Position numbers and translations under genes: made by a program. This document shows positions 43,567 through 52,102 of a stretch of 64,000 nt of DNA, piece after piece. The stretch's first letter is position 1. Each line of letters starts with the position of its first letter. The notes beneath the pieces are model-generated. The model did not search any database. It was not told the DNA's origin and was given only the letters and a program-made list of their open reading frames with translations. Origin of the DNA: Verrucomicrobiota bacterium (GTDB lineage Bacteria; Verrucomicrobiota; Lentisphaeria; JABSQK01; JAJFLO01); the NCBI GenBank assembly GCA_021772635.1, contig JAJFLP010000016.1, forward strand, positions 1-64,000, in the 5' to 3' direction.

Positions 43567-46500
43567 ATGTTCATAGACCGTTATCGCAAAATTCTAATCT
43601 TCACACTTATCGCGTTTACACTGCTGTGCTGCGCGTTCTTTGCGATAAACTCGGGGATGTTCGTTAAGTATGTCGCTTTTCCAGTTGCAAGCCGCGCGCT
43701 GGGTATTGAAATCGAAGTGAAGGACGTCGACTTTTCTCTTTTCCGCGGATTCGATCTTACCGATATACGCGCTGGGGGGCGTAACGACCCGCTGTTTATT
43801 GCATCGAGATTTCGGGTCTCTTATAATGCCCTGGCGTTTTTCAGAGGTAAGATTAGTATCGATGAAATTCATCTGCAGGGCGCCGAACTTCGGTTAGTGG
43901 AGGGTGCCGATGGACGGCTGAACCTGCCAGTGCGCAAGAATGAGGCGAGTTCGGCCACGGAATCGCGGACCAAAAGCTTCTCGAACTTCGAGATTGGCGC
44001 TATAACGATAGAAGATCTTACCGTTTCTTTTCATCGTAATCCAGGTAACATTTCCGATGAGATAGCAGTCACTGTATCCGATGTGAACATGTCGGTCAGC
44101 AATATTTCACCAGGGAACCCATTCGAGGTTAAATCAACCGCCGCTCTCAAGGTCGTTCGGGCAGGCCGTGAGAATATAGAGGCCAAGAAAATTAAACTCA
44201 GTTTGGTTGGCGCTCTTGGACGCGATCTTCTTCCCGATGCCCTGGATCTTTCAATGGATATCGCTGGGTTTACAGGCAATTCAGGTGTCGTTGGATTGGC
44301 CGGTCGCGAAATAAATATGAAAGTTAAGAGCGAACGAGACGGGGATACATTTAGAATCCCGGTGTGTACGCTATCGGAGTCGAATCTTGGCAGTATAGAA
44401 GGGCTGTTAGCCTTGGAAGGCGAGTTTTCGCTTACCACGTCATCTGCGGCCCTCAGGTTGCAGGTGGACATAAATAATCCTGATTTTATTAACGCGATCG
44501 GCGGACTCATCGGGGACTATTCCTTCGGTAAGACGACGCTCAAGTATTCAGGCGAGTTACTAAGTACGGACAATTTTTCCCGCACGGAACTGGCTGGCGA
44601 TTTGATGATTAAAGATTTAACGATCTTATCCAGGCGCGCCGAACTAAGGGATTTATCCCCCGTAGACATCCGATTCAACCACGCGCTTTCATTTGAGACA
44701 GGGTTAAAGAAAGTCGGCGTACAAACCTTAAAATTATTGGTGACCGCAGACTCCCAAGATCGAGTTACCCTGACCCTGACCAACCCCATCGAAGTATCCT
44801 TTGCGGGCGCGAACGTAAAGGTAGATAGCCCCGCAGAGATTCACGTCCGTATTTCGGATTTCGAGCTCGGCGTTTTTCAGTCGTTAATACCCGAGGACCT
44901 AAGTTCATGCATCAGTAACGGCGTCACCAACGGAGAGGCACTACTACGTTTGGCTCAAGATCGCGAAACATTTACATTGGCCGCAGAAGTCGGGGTATCT
45001 AATCTATCATATCCTACGCTTAGCTTAGATGATATTAATGTAAATTTTAAGGCCGCGACGATCGGAAACCTACGTGGCTCCATCGACATCCAACGGGTTG
45101 ATCTAGAAGTCCTAAGTGGCAAAGATCTAATGGCTTCAGGTAACGTCCGCGGGGAATTTGATACCAATGATTTAATGGGAAAGTTCGATGTGAAGGTCGC
45201 GGATATAGGCGCGCCGTTGCTGGATTTGGCTGCCCGGTTAGCGAATAGCGACTTTAAATTTGATAACACTTCTTATACCTATGAAGGCACTGTCGAGGTC
45301 GGGCCGCGCGCGAAAGAGATTAGCTTCGAAGGAGTATCGACGTTTGACAACTTCGTGACGACGTCATCAACTGTCCCGACTCCGGCGCTGAAGCCATTGA
45401 AGATTGTCTTATCCCAAGTCGGAAGCTACGACGTGGAGCTGGGCCATTTGAGACTTGACACTGTATCGGTCAACATTGACGACCCGGATACACGGATCGT
45501 GAAAATAAACCTGGAACGTCCACTAACCCTTCGATTCGATGCTGGTTCGGGATCCGAAGGCGCACTGCACTCTCCGGCGACGATCAAATTAGAAGTCGAC
45601 GGGATGCAACTTGAACCATTTCGAGCAATGGTGCCGAGCAACTATGGGCTGGAGTTTCCGACCGGTATCTTCGGCTGTGATCTTAAAATCGACATATCTG
45701 ATTCGGCACAGCAGCTCGCCTGCAACGGCGGCATTCAATTCAGCCAGATGAATTTCTCAGGGTTAAATCAAACCGGTCCCAGCGAAGACGGCCCGATTGA
45801 TATAGACATCGCGGTGGGTATCCGCTATTCCAATGACGGTATGCTCACGAGCAAGGATACACGAATTTCCTTGAACAGTGCCGATACCACTGTCTTTCGC
45901 GCCACGATTGACGGCCAAATAGATATTGCCCTGACGGGAACCCCGACGGAAGTTTCATTCGCAACGGTCGGTCCTGTCGATGCTAAGCGATTGCACTTGA
46001 TCTTCACAGAGATGACGGGTAAACCGACGAATGTGAGCACGGAGCAAACAAGTGCTGGAGAAAAAGTTGCCAACGCTCTGACCGAGCCAGACTTAGAATC
46101 CGGGTCACTAAATTTAACTGCACATATTTCCGTTCCTGAGCTTAATTATGACGACATAACAATCAAAGAGGCTCGATTCACGGCGCGTTTGCGGGATAGC
46201 GCAGCCGTAGTTGAACCATTTAGTTTCCGCCTTAATGAGGGAACTGTGACGGGCGAGGGGGGGTATGACTATCGTGACTCCAAGCAACCGAGTTACCGGG
46301 GTAAGCTTGGAGCGCAAGGAGTCATTATAGAGCCAATTATTGCCGGAGTCCTACCAAACTATCAAAGTTTCGCCAGTGGGACGCTCGACAAATTAGAGAC
46401 TACGTTTTCCGGGAAAGGACTGACTATGCCCATGCTGACGGAGAATCTTCAGGTAACGGCGACCACGTCTTTTTCAGATATTAACGGCGCGAATATAGCG

Positions 46501-47103
46501 GGAAAATACCGTCAAATTCTGAAATTACTGGGAATATTGGAGACAGATTTAATATTCGAGACCACGTCTTTTTCAGGTGCCGTAACGAACGGCTTCGTCG
46601 AAATCGCAGAACTGGGCTTGAGCAATTCCGGATTACTACTTACTTCAAACGGGCGAGTCGAGTTCGGCGGAAAATGGTTGCCAGACCTCAATTTCAGGCT
46701 TGGCTATGCCGGCCGAATGAAAGACCTGGCGAAGAAGAATAAAATTAAGCTCGTGACGGAAGAAGACGGATACCACTTCACGGAAACGCTGCCTTTGAAG
46801 ATTGATTCATGGGAACCGTCTGTATTTCTTAAGGAGTGGATTCCGTCGATTTCATCGAAACTGTTCGATTTAACGTTAGATGAACAGGGCGTCATACTGG
46901 GTGCTAAAGGAATTGAAAGCATTCTCTCGGGCGATAAAGACGCGTTTCGCAATGTGATCCGTGATGGAGTCAGGTTGTTCGGATCGAAGAATCAGAAAGA
47001 ACGTAAATCGACCGAGGAAAAAGAGGGACAGGAAGATGTCGAGAAAGAGGACGCACCTGTTAAGTCGGAGCTCGACGGCCTGCTGAATATTTTTGGACGG
47101 TAA
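43567..47103 (+). CDS. AsmA-like giant inner-membrane-anchored protein
   Basis: The 1178-residue protein has one N-terminal signal anchor (ILIFTLIAFTLLCCAFFAI). A repetitive beta-rich body follows, beginning with the AsmA pattern ALGIEIEVKDVDFSLFRGFD, and a C-terminal AsmA_2-like region ends near EKEDAPVKSELDGLLNIFGR. The long chain with alternating hydrophobic strands is typical of AsmA/TamB/YhdP bridge proteins, which span the periplasm and move phospholipids to the outer membrane. The last 40 residues are a charged Lys/Glu tail. The start follows an R1 repeat by 8 bases. The family is clear; the exact subfamily is not. Confidence 0.83.
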   Translation: MFIDRYRKILIFTLIAFTLLCCAFFAINSGMFVKYVAFPVASRALGIEIEVKDVDFSLFRGFDLTDIRAGGRNDPLFIASRFRVSYNALAFFRGKISIDEIHLQGAELRLVEGADGRLNLPVRKNEASSATESRTKSFSNFEIGAITIEDLTVSFHRNPGNISDEIAVTVSDVNMSVSNISPGNPFEVKSTAALKVVRAGRENIEAKKIKLSLVGALGRDLLPDALDLSMDIAGFTGNSGVVGLAGREINMKVKSERDGDTFRIPVCTLSESNLGSIEGLLALEGEFSLTTSSAALRLQVDINNPDFINAIGGLIGDYSFGKTTLKYSGELLSTDNFSRTELAGDLMIKDLTILSRRAELRDLSPVDIRFNHALSFETGLKKVGVQTLKLLVTADSQDRVTLTLTNPIEVSFAGANVKVDSPAEIHVRISDFELGVFQSLIPEDLSSCISNGVTNGEALLRLAQDRETFTLAAEVGVSNLSYPTLSLDDINVNFKAATIGNLRGSIDIQRVDLEVLSGKDLMASGNVRGEFDTNDLMGKFDVKVADIGAPLLDLAARLANSDFKFDNTSYTYEGTVEVGPRAKEISFEGVSTFDNFVTTSSTVPTPALKPLKIVLSQVGSYDVELGHLRLDTVSVNIDDPDTRIVKINLERPLTLRFDAGSGSEGALHSPATIKLEVDGMQLEPFRAMVPSNYGLEFPTGIFGCDLKIDISDSAQQLACNGGIQFSQMNFSGLNQTGPSEDGPIDIDIAVGIRYSNDGMLTSKDTRISLNSADTTVFRATIDGQIDIALTGTPTEVSFATVGPVDAKRLHLIFTEMTGKPTNVSTEQTSAGEKVANALTEPDLESGSLNLTAHISVPELNYDDITIKEARFTARLRDSAAVVEPFSFRLNEGTVTGEGGYDYRDSKQPSYRGKLGAQGVIIEPIIAGVLPNYQSFASGTLDKLETTFSGKGLTMPMLTENLQVTATTSFSDINGANIAGKYRQILKLLGILETDLIFETTSFSGAVTNGFVEIAELGLSNSGLLLTSNGRVEFGGKWLPDLNFRLGYAGRMKDLAKKNKIKLVTEEDGYHFTETLPLKIDSWEPSVFLKEWIPSISSKLFDLTLDEQGVILGAKGIESILSGDKDAFRNVIRDGVRLFGSKNQKERKSTEEKEGQEDVEKEDAPVKSELDGLLNIFGR

Positions 47104-47135
47104 TATATCGCTTGAGCTGGATAGCTCCCATAATA

Positions 47136-47262
47136 TTCTTAATCGGGATTAAGAAACAAGCAGTCCAACCCGTTAATTTCGAATACACTACGGTCTTCCA
47201 CGACGAAAAATTTCTATAGCTCGGGGTGACATAGTGTGCATCTCCTAACCAAGATTAGGAGA
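47136..47262. repeat. R1-like remnant flanked by two hairpins
   Basis: TTCTTAATC/GATTAAGAA (47136-47155) is followed by ACAAGCAGTCCAACCC, a left-end R1 fragment. The hairpin TCTCCTAA/TTAGGAGA (47241-47262) follows. The junction GATTAAGAAACAAGCAGT is shared with the repeat at 4290. Confidence 0.55.
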
Positions 47263-47637
47263 CCGTTATACCTCCTGTTTTACAATATGAATTTTACGGC
47301 TACCAATTATGCGTAATAAACTTCAAAGGAAGGTTTTACTGATCTTATCTCTTATTACTGCAGTGATCATCTTATATTAAATGGCATTCCGTTTTTGTAC
47401 GGGGCGATGGGGCGTCTATGATCGAGTAATCGGTCGAAGTAGAAAAAAATAGGATACCGCTCGAATATCTAAATTCCCGACCGTGATCGGCTTCGGCTTA
47501 GTCAGACGCGGTTATACTCCGATGTTCTTGAGATCATTGCTGTATTCTCTATAATCTTCTGGTGGAATTCCTGCAGAAGAAAATCGCAAATCGGCAATCA
47601 AAATTCGAAAATACACTTGAATCTCTACCCGCCCTAT
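47263..47637. other. Intergenic region, otherwise empty
   Basis: Apart from the possible microprotein no gene or RNA was recognised downstream of the AsmA-like and squalene-cyclase-like genes, which converge here. Confidence 0.4.
47309..47380 (+). CDS. Possible 23-residue membrane microprotein
   Basis: The frame ATG..TAA encodes MRNKLQRK followed by a hydrophobic run (VLLILSLITAVIILY). The basic head and single helix look like a small membrane protein. No Shine-Dalgarno is seen, so this is a weak call. Confidence 0.25.
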   Translation: MRNKLQRKVLLILSLITAVIILY

Positions 47638-49152
47638 TTAAAGCTCAAAGTCCACGTTCCCAGAGCCCTTAAGTCCCTTTGATTTTGAGTTGCTAAAGGG
47701 CGGGGGTTCGAGGGAGTTGTAGGACGGCAAGTATCGATAGTACACCTCAAGCTGAAGACAACATAATACGGTACAGTAAACCTTGCCTTTAAGATCGTCC
47801 GTGAAGCCGTAGCCGGTTTTTTTTACAGCCCAGTAACCGTGTTTTGATTGGTTCTTAACCAACGCCGGCTGGAAAACCTTGTTCCATTGTTTCCACTCTT
47901 TTCCGCCTCTATGCTTCATCGCTTGTGTATCGTAATACCAGCCGTACAAGTACTTCCCAGCAGTATCTGCCCACGAGTCGTCGGTTAGAACCCGATTAAA
48001 CTTCTGCAGTCTATCGGTCACGATGCTTTTCACGCCGCCGGACACTTCCTTGCCGTCGGCTTCTCCGAGTAGCTGGAGGCACAACGTTCCTACGCCAGTC
48101 ATATTTCCTCCGGAACCGGGTGCGGAATAACCGAATTTGCCATTCTTATAAGTGGATTTTACAAAACCGATCGATTTAACTAAAGCTTCTTTAAGTCCGG
48201 GGACAGTTAACCGCGCCCGCGACGCTGCTTTCAACGCCTGGATCTGCCATCCGGCGATAGATAGATCCCAGCGTTTCCCTGATTTGTACTTATAATCGAA
48301 GCCACCGCCCGTTTGCTGTCCATTTATAATGCGGGTCACGCCATCTTCGGCCGCGCGCCGCAGGAATGGAATCTTCGTCATTCCATACGCCTCAGCCAGC
48401 GAATACGTAACAATTCCGTTTATATATGCCGTCTTGCCCTTGTTCTTCTTATCTGCATTCATAACCTCAACGAGGAAGCCAAGAGCACTCTGCACGGTTC
48501 CGCCAAAGTCCTGCGATGCTGGAGTCGCGCCGTACGCCAGGAAGCATAACAACGCTAAACTTGTATGTGCCGGGTGACCTACCCACGATCCGTCTTCCGA
48601 CTGAATCTGCTTTAACCACTTCAACGCGTTCAGGACCGCGTCCTGGCCATCTGACGTTCCGCCATATTTACGAACCAGTTCACTACGTTTTTTAGCCGAG
48701 CGACCTTGGTAAGATTCAGATAGCTTGACCGGTTTGGCCTCCGTATCCGCCCCGAACAGATTCTCAAGATCGATGTCACTATCGTCTTCCATCGCAGCGT
48801 CCGTCAAGGCGTCGGAAAACTCTTGAGGGGTATCGTCGCTTTCGGGCTCCGGAAAAGGCGGTTCGATTTCCATCACCGGAATATCATTAATCAACTCATC
48901 AGTAACAACGTCTGTGTTCTGCACACTTTTATGTTCGACTCTCTCTGCGTTCATCTCTCCGACTGTAATTTCGATCTCAGAGGATTTTTCTTCGAATTTT
49001 TCTTTTACGAAGAAGATCAGCAGGCATATCGCAAGTAGATGAAGAACGAAAGAAATTGCTGGGCCGGAGAGCCAGGTTTTACGCCAGTACCCGCGTTTTT
49101 CGGTTTTGCCGGAATCCCCCTCCTGCTTTATCGTATTTCTCGATTCACTCAC
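47638..49152 (-). CDS. Membrane-anchored squalene-cyclase-fold (terpenoid cyclase repeat) protein
   Basis: The 504-residue protein has one N-terminal membrane helix (AISFVLHLLAICLLIFFV, about residues 33-50) and an acidic linker to about residue 150, in the style of TonB-like linkers. From about residue 170 comes an alpha/alpha-toroid of the prenyltransferase/squalene-oxidase type, with QxxDGSW-like repeats: QIQSEDGSWVGHPAHTSLAL, GMTKIPFLRRAAEDG, TGVGTLCLQLLGEADG. No DXDD catalytic acid motif is visible, so cyclase activity is doubtful. The fold probably acts as a periplasmic binding module (inference). Similar proteins are recurrent in Planctomycetota and Verrucomicrobiota. Confidence 0.82.
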   Translation of the reverse strand: MSESRNTIKQEGDSGKTEKRGYWRKTWLSGPAISFVLHLLAICLLIFFVKEKFEEKSSEIEITVGEMNAERVEHKSVQNTDVVTDELINDIPVMEIEPPFPEPESDDTPQEFSDALTDAAMEDDSDIDLENLFGADTEAKPVKLSESYQGRSAKKRSELVRKYGGTSDGQDAVLNALKWLKQIQSEDGSWVGHPAHTSLALLCFLAYGATPASQDFGGTVQSALGFLVEVMNADKKNKGKTAYINGIVTYSLAEAYGMTKIPFLRRAAEDGVTRIINGQQTGGGFDYKYKSGKRWDLSIAGWQIQALKAASRARLTVPGLKEALVKSIGFVKSTYKNGKFGYSAPGSGGNMTGVGTLCLQLLGEADGKEVSGGVKSIVTDRLQKFNRVLTDDSWADTAGKYLYGWYYDTQAMKHRGGKEWKQWNKVFQPALVKNQSKHGYWAVKKTGYGFTDDLKGKVYCTVLCCLQLEVYYRYLPSYNSLEPPPFSNSKSKGLKGSGNVDFEL

Positions 49153-49172
49153 TGTACGGCATACCCAAATGG

Positions 49173-49346
49173 AAGGTTTGCAAGTATTGGCAACCGACGA
49201 AGTCCAATATTCGGTTTGTATCGATGGCTTATATACCCATCGTCATTGGGTTTCCGACCAGGCGTCGCCCAGGTGGCTATGCCGGTTAAAAATATATCGT
49301 TCGGAATCCCTTAGGTCGTAAGTCAAAAATTGTCCTGCTTGTTGAT
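49173..49346 (-). repeat. R1 repeat copy, inverted, with neighbouring variant fragment
   Basis: On the minus strand the clear copy (about 49231-49346) has ACAAGCAGGACAATTTTTGA, TAAGGGATTCCGAACGATAT and a CCGGCATAGCCACCTGGGCG cassette. At 49173-49205 on the plus strand, TTTGCAAGTATTGGCAACCG is a variant left end as at 29605. Confidence 0.72.
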
Positions 49347-49627
49347 AAATCCGGATTCAGAATGTCCGAGACTCGCGCTTATGCGGAGAGATCGCGGGCA
49401 GTATAGCTATTTTCGCCAGAGATTCCGGACGGGTTGTAACCGGGACCGTGTCTCGCCATAGTTCTGCTTGACCAGTATGAAGGAAGGCGGAAGCTTGCAC
49501 TGGAGAGCGACATGTAGCCCGGCCGAAAAAACCGCCGCGATCAGTTAATTATTTTGTTCACGAACCTCAGAGGAAATACTATCAAATCGACTAACACAGA
49601 AACATATTAAACCGCAATACCAAGTTC
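49347..49627. other. Intergenic region, nothing recognised
   Basis: No coding frame or RNA motif was recognised. Confidence 0.4.
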
Positions 49628-49720
49628 TATACTGCAAGCAGTATAATTTTCGGATGACTTCAAACCAAATACGTAAGAGATATCGAACGATTTTTCGAAA
49701 ACTCGAAGGCGTTCGGTATA
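49628..49720 (+). repeat. R1 repeat copy, minimal form, 93 bp
   Basis: It begins TATACTGCAAGCAGTATAAT, contains ACGTAAGAGATATCGAACGA and ends CGAAGGCGTTCGGTATA, with neither internal hairpin. It precedes the DUF3592 gene. Confidence 0.9.
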
Positions 49721-49756
49721 TCTATCACTGTAACGTAAAACTAGCTCGGATTTACT

Positions 49757-50338
49757 GTGGATACCTATTTCCTGCCGATTGTAATAATTATCTTGGGCGC
49801 CGTGACGGCGGTATTGATCCATCGAATGGTCGGCGCAAGTATCAATTCTCGACGCGGTCTTTCGTGCCGGAAATATAGTCTTTCATTGCTCCTGTTATCA
49901 GCTGGTATCATCCTAATAGTCGTCGAATCAAAAAATGTGACACACGCGATGGCAACGAAGCGGTGGCCAACTGTACAGGGGAGGATTACGTCGATCAACG
50001 TCTTACAGAGCGGCGGAATCAGGCCGCGGATCAAGTATGCTTACAAGGTAGGACATCAAGATTTAAAGGACGAGACAGACTATCACTTCCCGTATCTTGG
50101 TATGTCGAGTACACGAAAGGAAGTCGCACATAAAATCACTTCTGGTTTCGAAACACATAAACCAGTGGTCGTTTACTATAACCCGGAAGATCCGGCCGAA
50201 TCCTATTTGAAACCGGGGCCGACGTGGGATGCGTTTACGCGACTTTCGTTCGGGTCTATCCTATATGGAGCAGGAGTTTTCCTTCTTTATTCGGGCTGGT
50301 TGAATCGAGCTAAGGCCGGGAGTTCAAAGCGTTTTTGA
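49757..50338 (+). CDS. DUF3592-domain membrane protein
   Basis: The 193-residue protein has two N-terminal hydrophobic segments (FLPIVIIILGAVTAVLI and LSLLLLSAGIILIVVE) and a C-terminal one (LSFGSILYGAGVFLLY). Between them is the DUF3592 core: KRWPTVQGRITS, YAYKVGHQ and VVVYYNPEDPAESYLKPG. The function is unknown. The 3' end overlaps that of the convergent protease-like gene by 52 bases, so each gene encodes its last codons opposite the other. Confidence 0.82.
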   Translation: MDTYFLPIVIIILGAVTAVLIHRMVGASINSRRGLSCRKYSLSLLLLSAGIILIVVESKNVTHAMATKRWPTVQGRITSINVLQSGGIRPRIKYAYKVGHQDLKDETDYHFPYLGMSSTRKEVAHKITSGFETHKPVVVYYNPEDPAESYLKPGPTWDAFTRLSFGSILYGAGVFLLYSGWLNRAKAGSSKRF

Positions 50339-51798
50339 ATAATGCGATTCTCTCTTTCGAGCGACGAAGAATCAAGATAAATCGTTTTCGGATCATCTGC
50401 GAATTCTATTTTGTGAAATCCATCCATTGGGTGTCCCAACGCCGTGGGGATATCCCGCAAACGCGTTATCTTTTTTCCGTTGATATCAGTGACGACTAAA
50501 CTGTGCAGCCCCTGATAACCGATGTTTCCTTCGGACGCCAGCACCTCGCTTAGAATAACAATTTTCCGCTCAGGCGAATATAGATCCCATTGGTGGTGCG
50601 CGTAGAACTGAAAATTCCTCGGAGCTGTCGTACGCCAATTGGCTCCCCACTCCTTGAGAAACTGAACCGATAGTTCACGTAATACTAACCCTCCGACGAT
50701 CATATATTCCGGGGCTTGGTCTATAACGAACGGGGGTATCGGGTAATCTTCCGAGTTCAGCGAGTTAAGGTGCACATCGAAGACAGTTTCTTTCTTATCC
50801 CTGAAAATCCGGAATCTACGGAAATCACCCTCGTATGACCGGGTTGTTATCAAGTGCGCAATCAGCAATTTCCCATAATCACGGTCGATATACTGCCCCG
50901 ATTTATCAATATTATGTTGGTCGATCGCTAGTAAAACGTCTCCTGCTCGTAAGCCCGCGTTATCTGCCGGACCGCCGGGGCGGACTTTATCTATAAATAT
51001 GCCACCATCCTCGTCGTGAACCTCCAAAAATCGCCTGAGCTGCTTGTTTTCAAGCGGCGAGAAGCTGAATCCGGCTAACGGAAAACCGTCATAGTCGCCG
51101 TCGTCCAGATCATTAAGAAAGTGGGTAATAATCGGAGGAGGAATCAGAGTCATTGTCTGACCACCCTGGTTATGCCCCATCATCAAGCCGATCAGTTTGT
51201 TTCCCTTCGTTACCGGGAGGGTATAACTTCCGCTTACCTGCGATAGTACTGTTTTTACCCGGAATACGAGGTGGGGAACGAAATCATAGGGATAAGGTTT
51301 TACTTCGATTTCCTTAAGTTCAGCGTCCGCGATGAGTGGCGTTCCGTTCGCCTCGAATTGCCACGCGAGAAACGAATCCCCCACCTTGATTTTCCTTGAG
51401 AACACGCTGAGCGGACGCGTTTGTCGAAGGAATTCGGGATCCGTCGGAACTAGGACCGCGAGATTAGCAGAGTAATCGACCTGCTCAACCACGGCAGGAC
51501 ACTTCTCGCCGTCTCCAATCCGGTTGAGTTCGATATAGTTGGAATTCTCGATGAGAGCAGCGGTGGCGAGTATCCGATTCCTACTGATTACGGTGCCAAT
51601 TCCTTCTCTCGATTCCGGACTCTTTTTCTTCCAGGGACGAAAAAAGTCGTATCGTTGGCTGGTTACTTTTATCCGTACCAGACCATTGATTATTCTCTTG
51701 TTTGCTTCTGTAGCTGTCGAAGTCATTGAATTCATGCCTATCAACAGCCCGAGTACCAGTGTGACGACTCGAATTCCGGTGTGACGTATCGTACTCAA
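50287..51798 (-). CDS. HtrA-like S1C/PDZ protein with missing catalytic triad
   Basis: This 503-residue paralogue of the gene at 52103 has a signal peptide (GIRVVTLVLGLLIGMNS), a trypsin-like domain and a PDZ domain (KVRPGGPADNAGLRAGDVLLAID). The His site is AALIEN (no His), the Asp site reads YSANLAVL (Asn), and the Ser motif GNSGGP is replaced by TLPVTKGNKLIG. It should be a pseudoprotease, possibly binding the same clients as the active paralogue. The TTG start at 51798 is chosen for GGAG seven bases upstream; further upstream the frame enters an R1 repeat. Confidence 0.82.
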   Translation of the reverse strand: MSTIRHTGIRVVTLVLGLLIGMNSMTSTATEANKRIINGLVRIKVTSQRYDFFRPWKKKSPESREGIGTVISRNRILATAALIENSNYIELNRIGDGEKCPAVVEQVDYSANLAVLVPTDPEFLRQTRPLSVFSRKIKVGDSFLAWQFEANGTPLIADAELKEIEVKPYPYDFVPHLVFRVKTVLSQVSGSYTLPVTKGNKLIGLMMGHNQGGQTMTLIPPPIITHFLNDLDDGDYDGFPLAGFSFSPLENKQLRRFLEVHDEDGGIFIDKVRPGGPADNAGLRAGDVLLAIDQHNIDKSGQYIDRDYGKLLIAHLITTRSYEGDFRRFRIFRDKKETVFDVHLNSLNSEDYPIPPFVIDQAPEYMIVGGLVLRELSVQFLKEWGANWRTTAPRNFQFYAHHQWDLYSPERKIVILSEVLASEGNIGYQGLHSLVVTDINGKKITRLRDIPTALGHPMDGFHKIEFADDPKTIYLDSSSLERENRIIQKRFELPALARFNQPE

Positions 51799-51810
51799 TC
51801 TAATTCTCCA

Positions 51811-51876
51811 TAACTGCAAGTAGTTCAATTCCTGAACGATATTATATTAATCACGCAAGAGATCCCGAGCGATTTA
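51811..51876 (+). repeat. R1 repeat fragment, right side cut by the next copy
   Basis: It begins AACTGCAAGTAGTTCAATTC and ends ACGCAAGAGATCCCGAGCG. The next complete copy begins 3 bases later. Confidence 0.65.
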
Positions 51877-51878
51877 TT

Positions 51879-51971
51879 TATACTGCAAGCAGTACAATTT
51901 TTGGACGCCTTTGAATTCATTACCTAAGGGATATCGAACGATAATTCGAAAACCTGAAGACGTTCGGTATA
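51879..51971 (+). repeat. R1 repeat copy, minimal form, 93 bp
   Basis: It begins TATACTGCAAGCAGTACAAT, has core GAATTCATTACCTAAGGGAT and TATCGAACGATAATTCG, and ends AAGACGTTCGGTATA, with no inserted hairpin. This is the reference form of the family. Confidence 0.92.
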
Positions 51972-52102
51972 GCAAGTATCATCTCTCGCCGAGCTCCCCG
52001 CCCGTGGGGAGTCCGTCGATACGGGCCGGGTCACATGGACCGCGTGCCTGATTAAGAACTCTAACAAGATCGAAAAGCCGATTGATTACAGCCTAACGAA
52101 CG

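Noticed and set aside
44031-44510. 159-codon frame on the minus strand
   Set aside because: It is antisense to the AsmA-like gene and rich in Ser, Arg and Pro, without similarity to a family.
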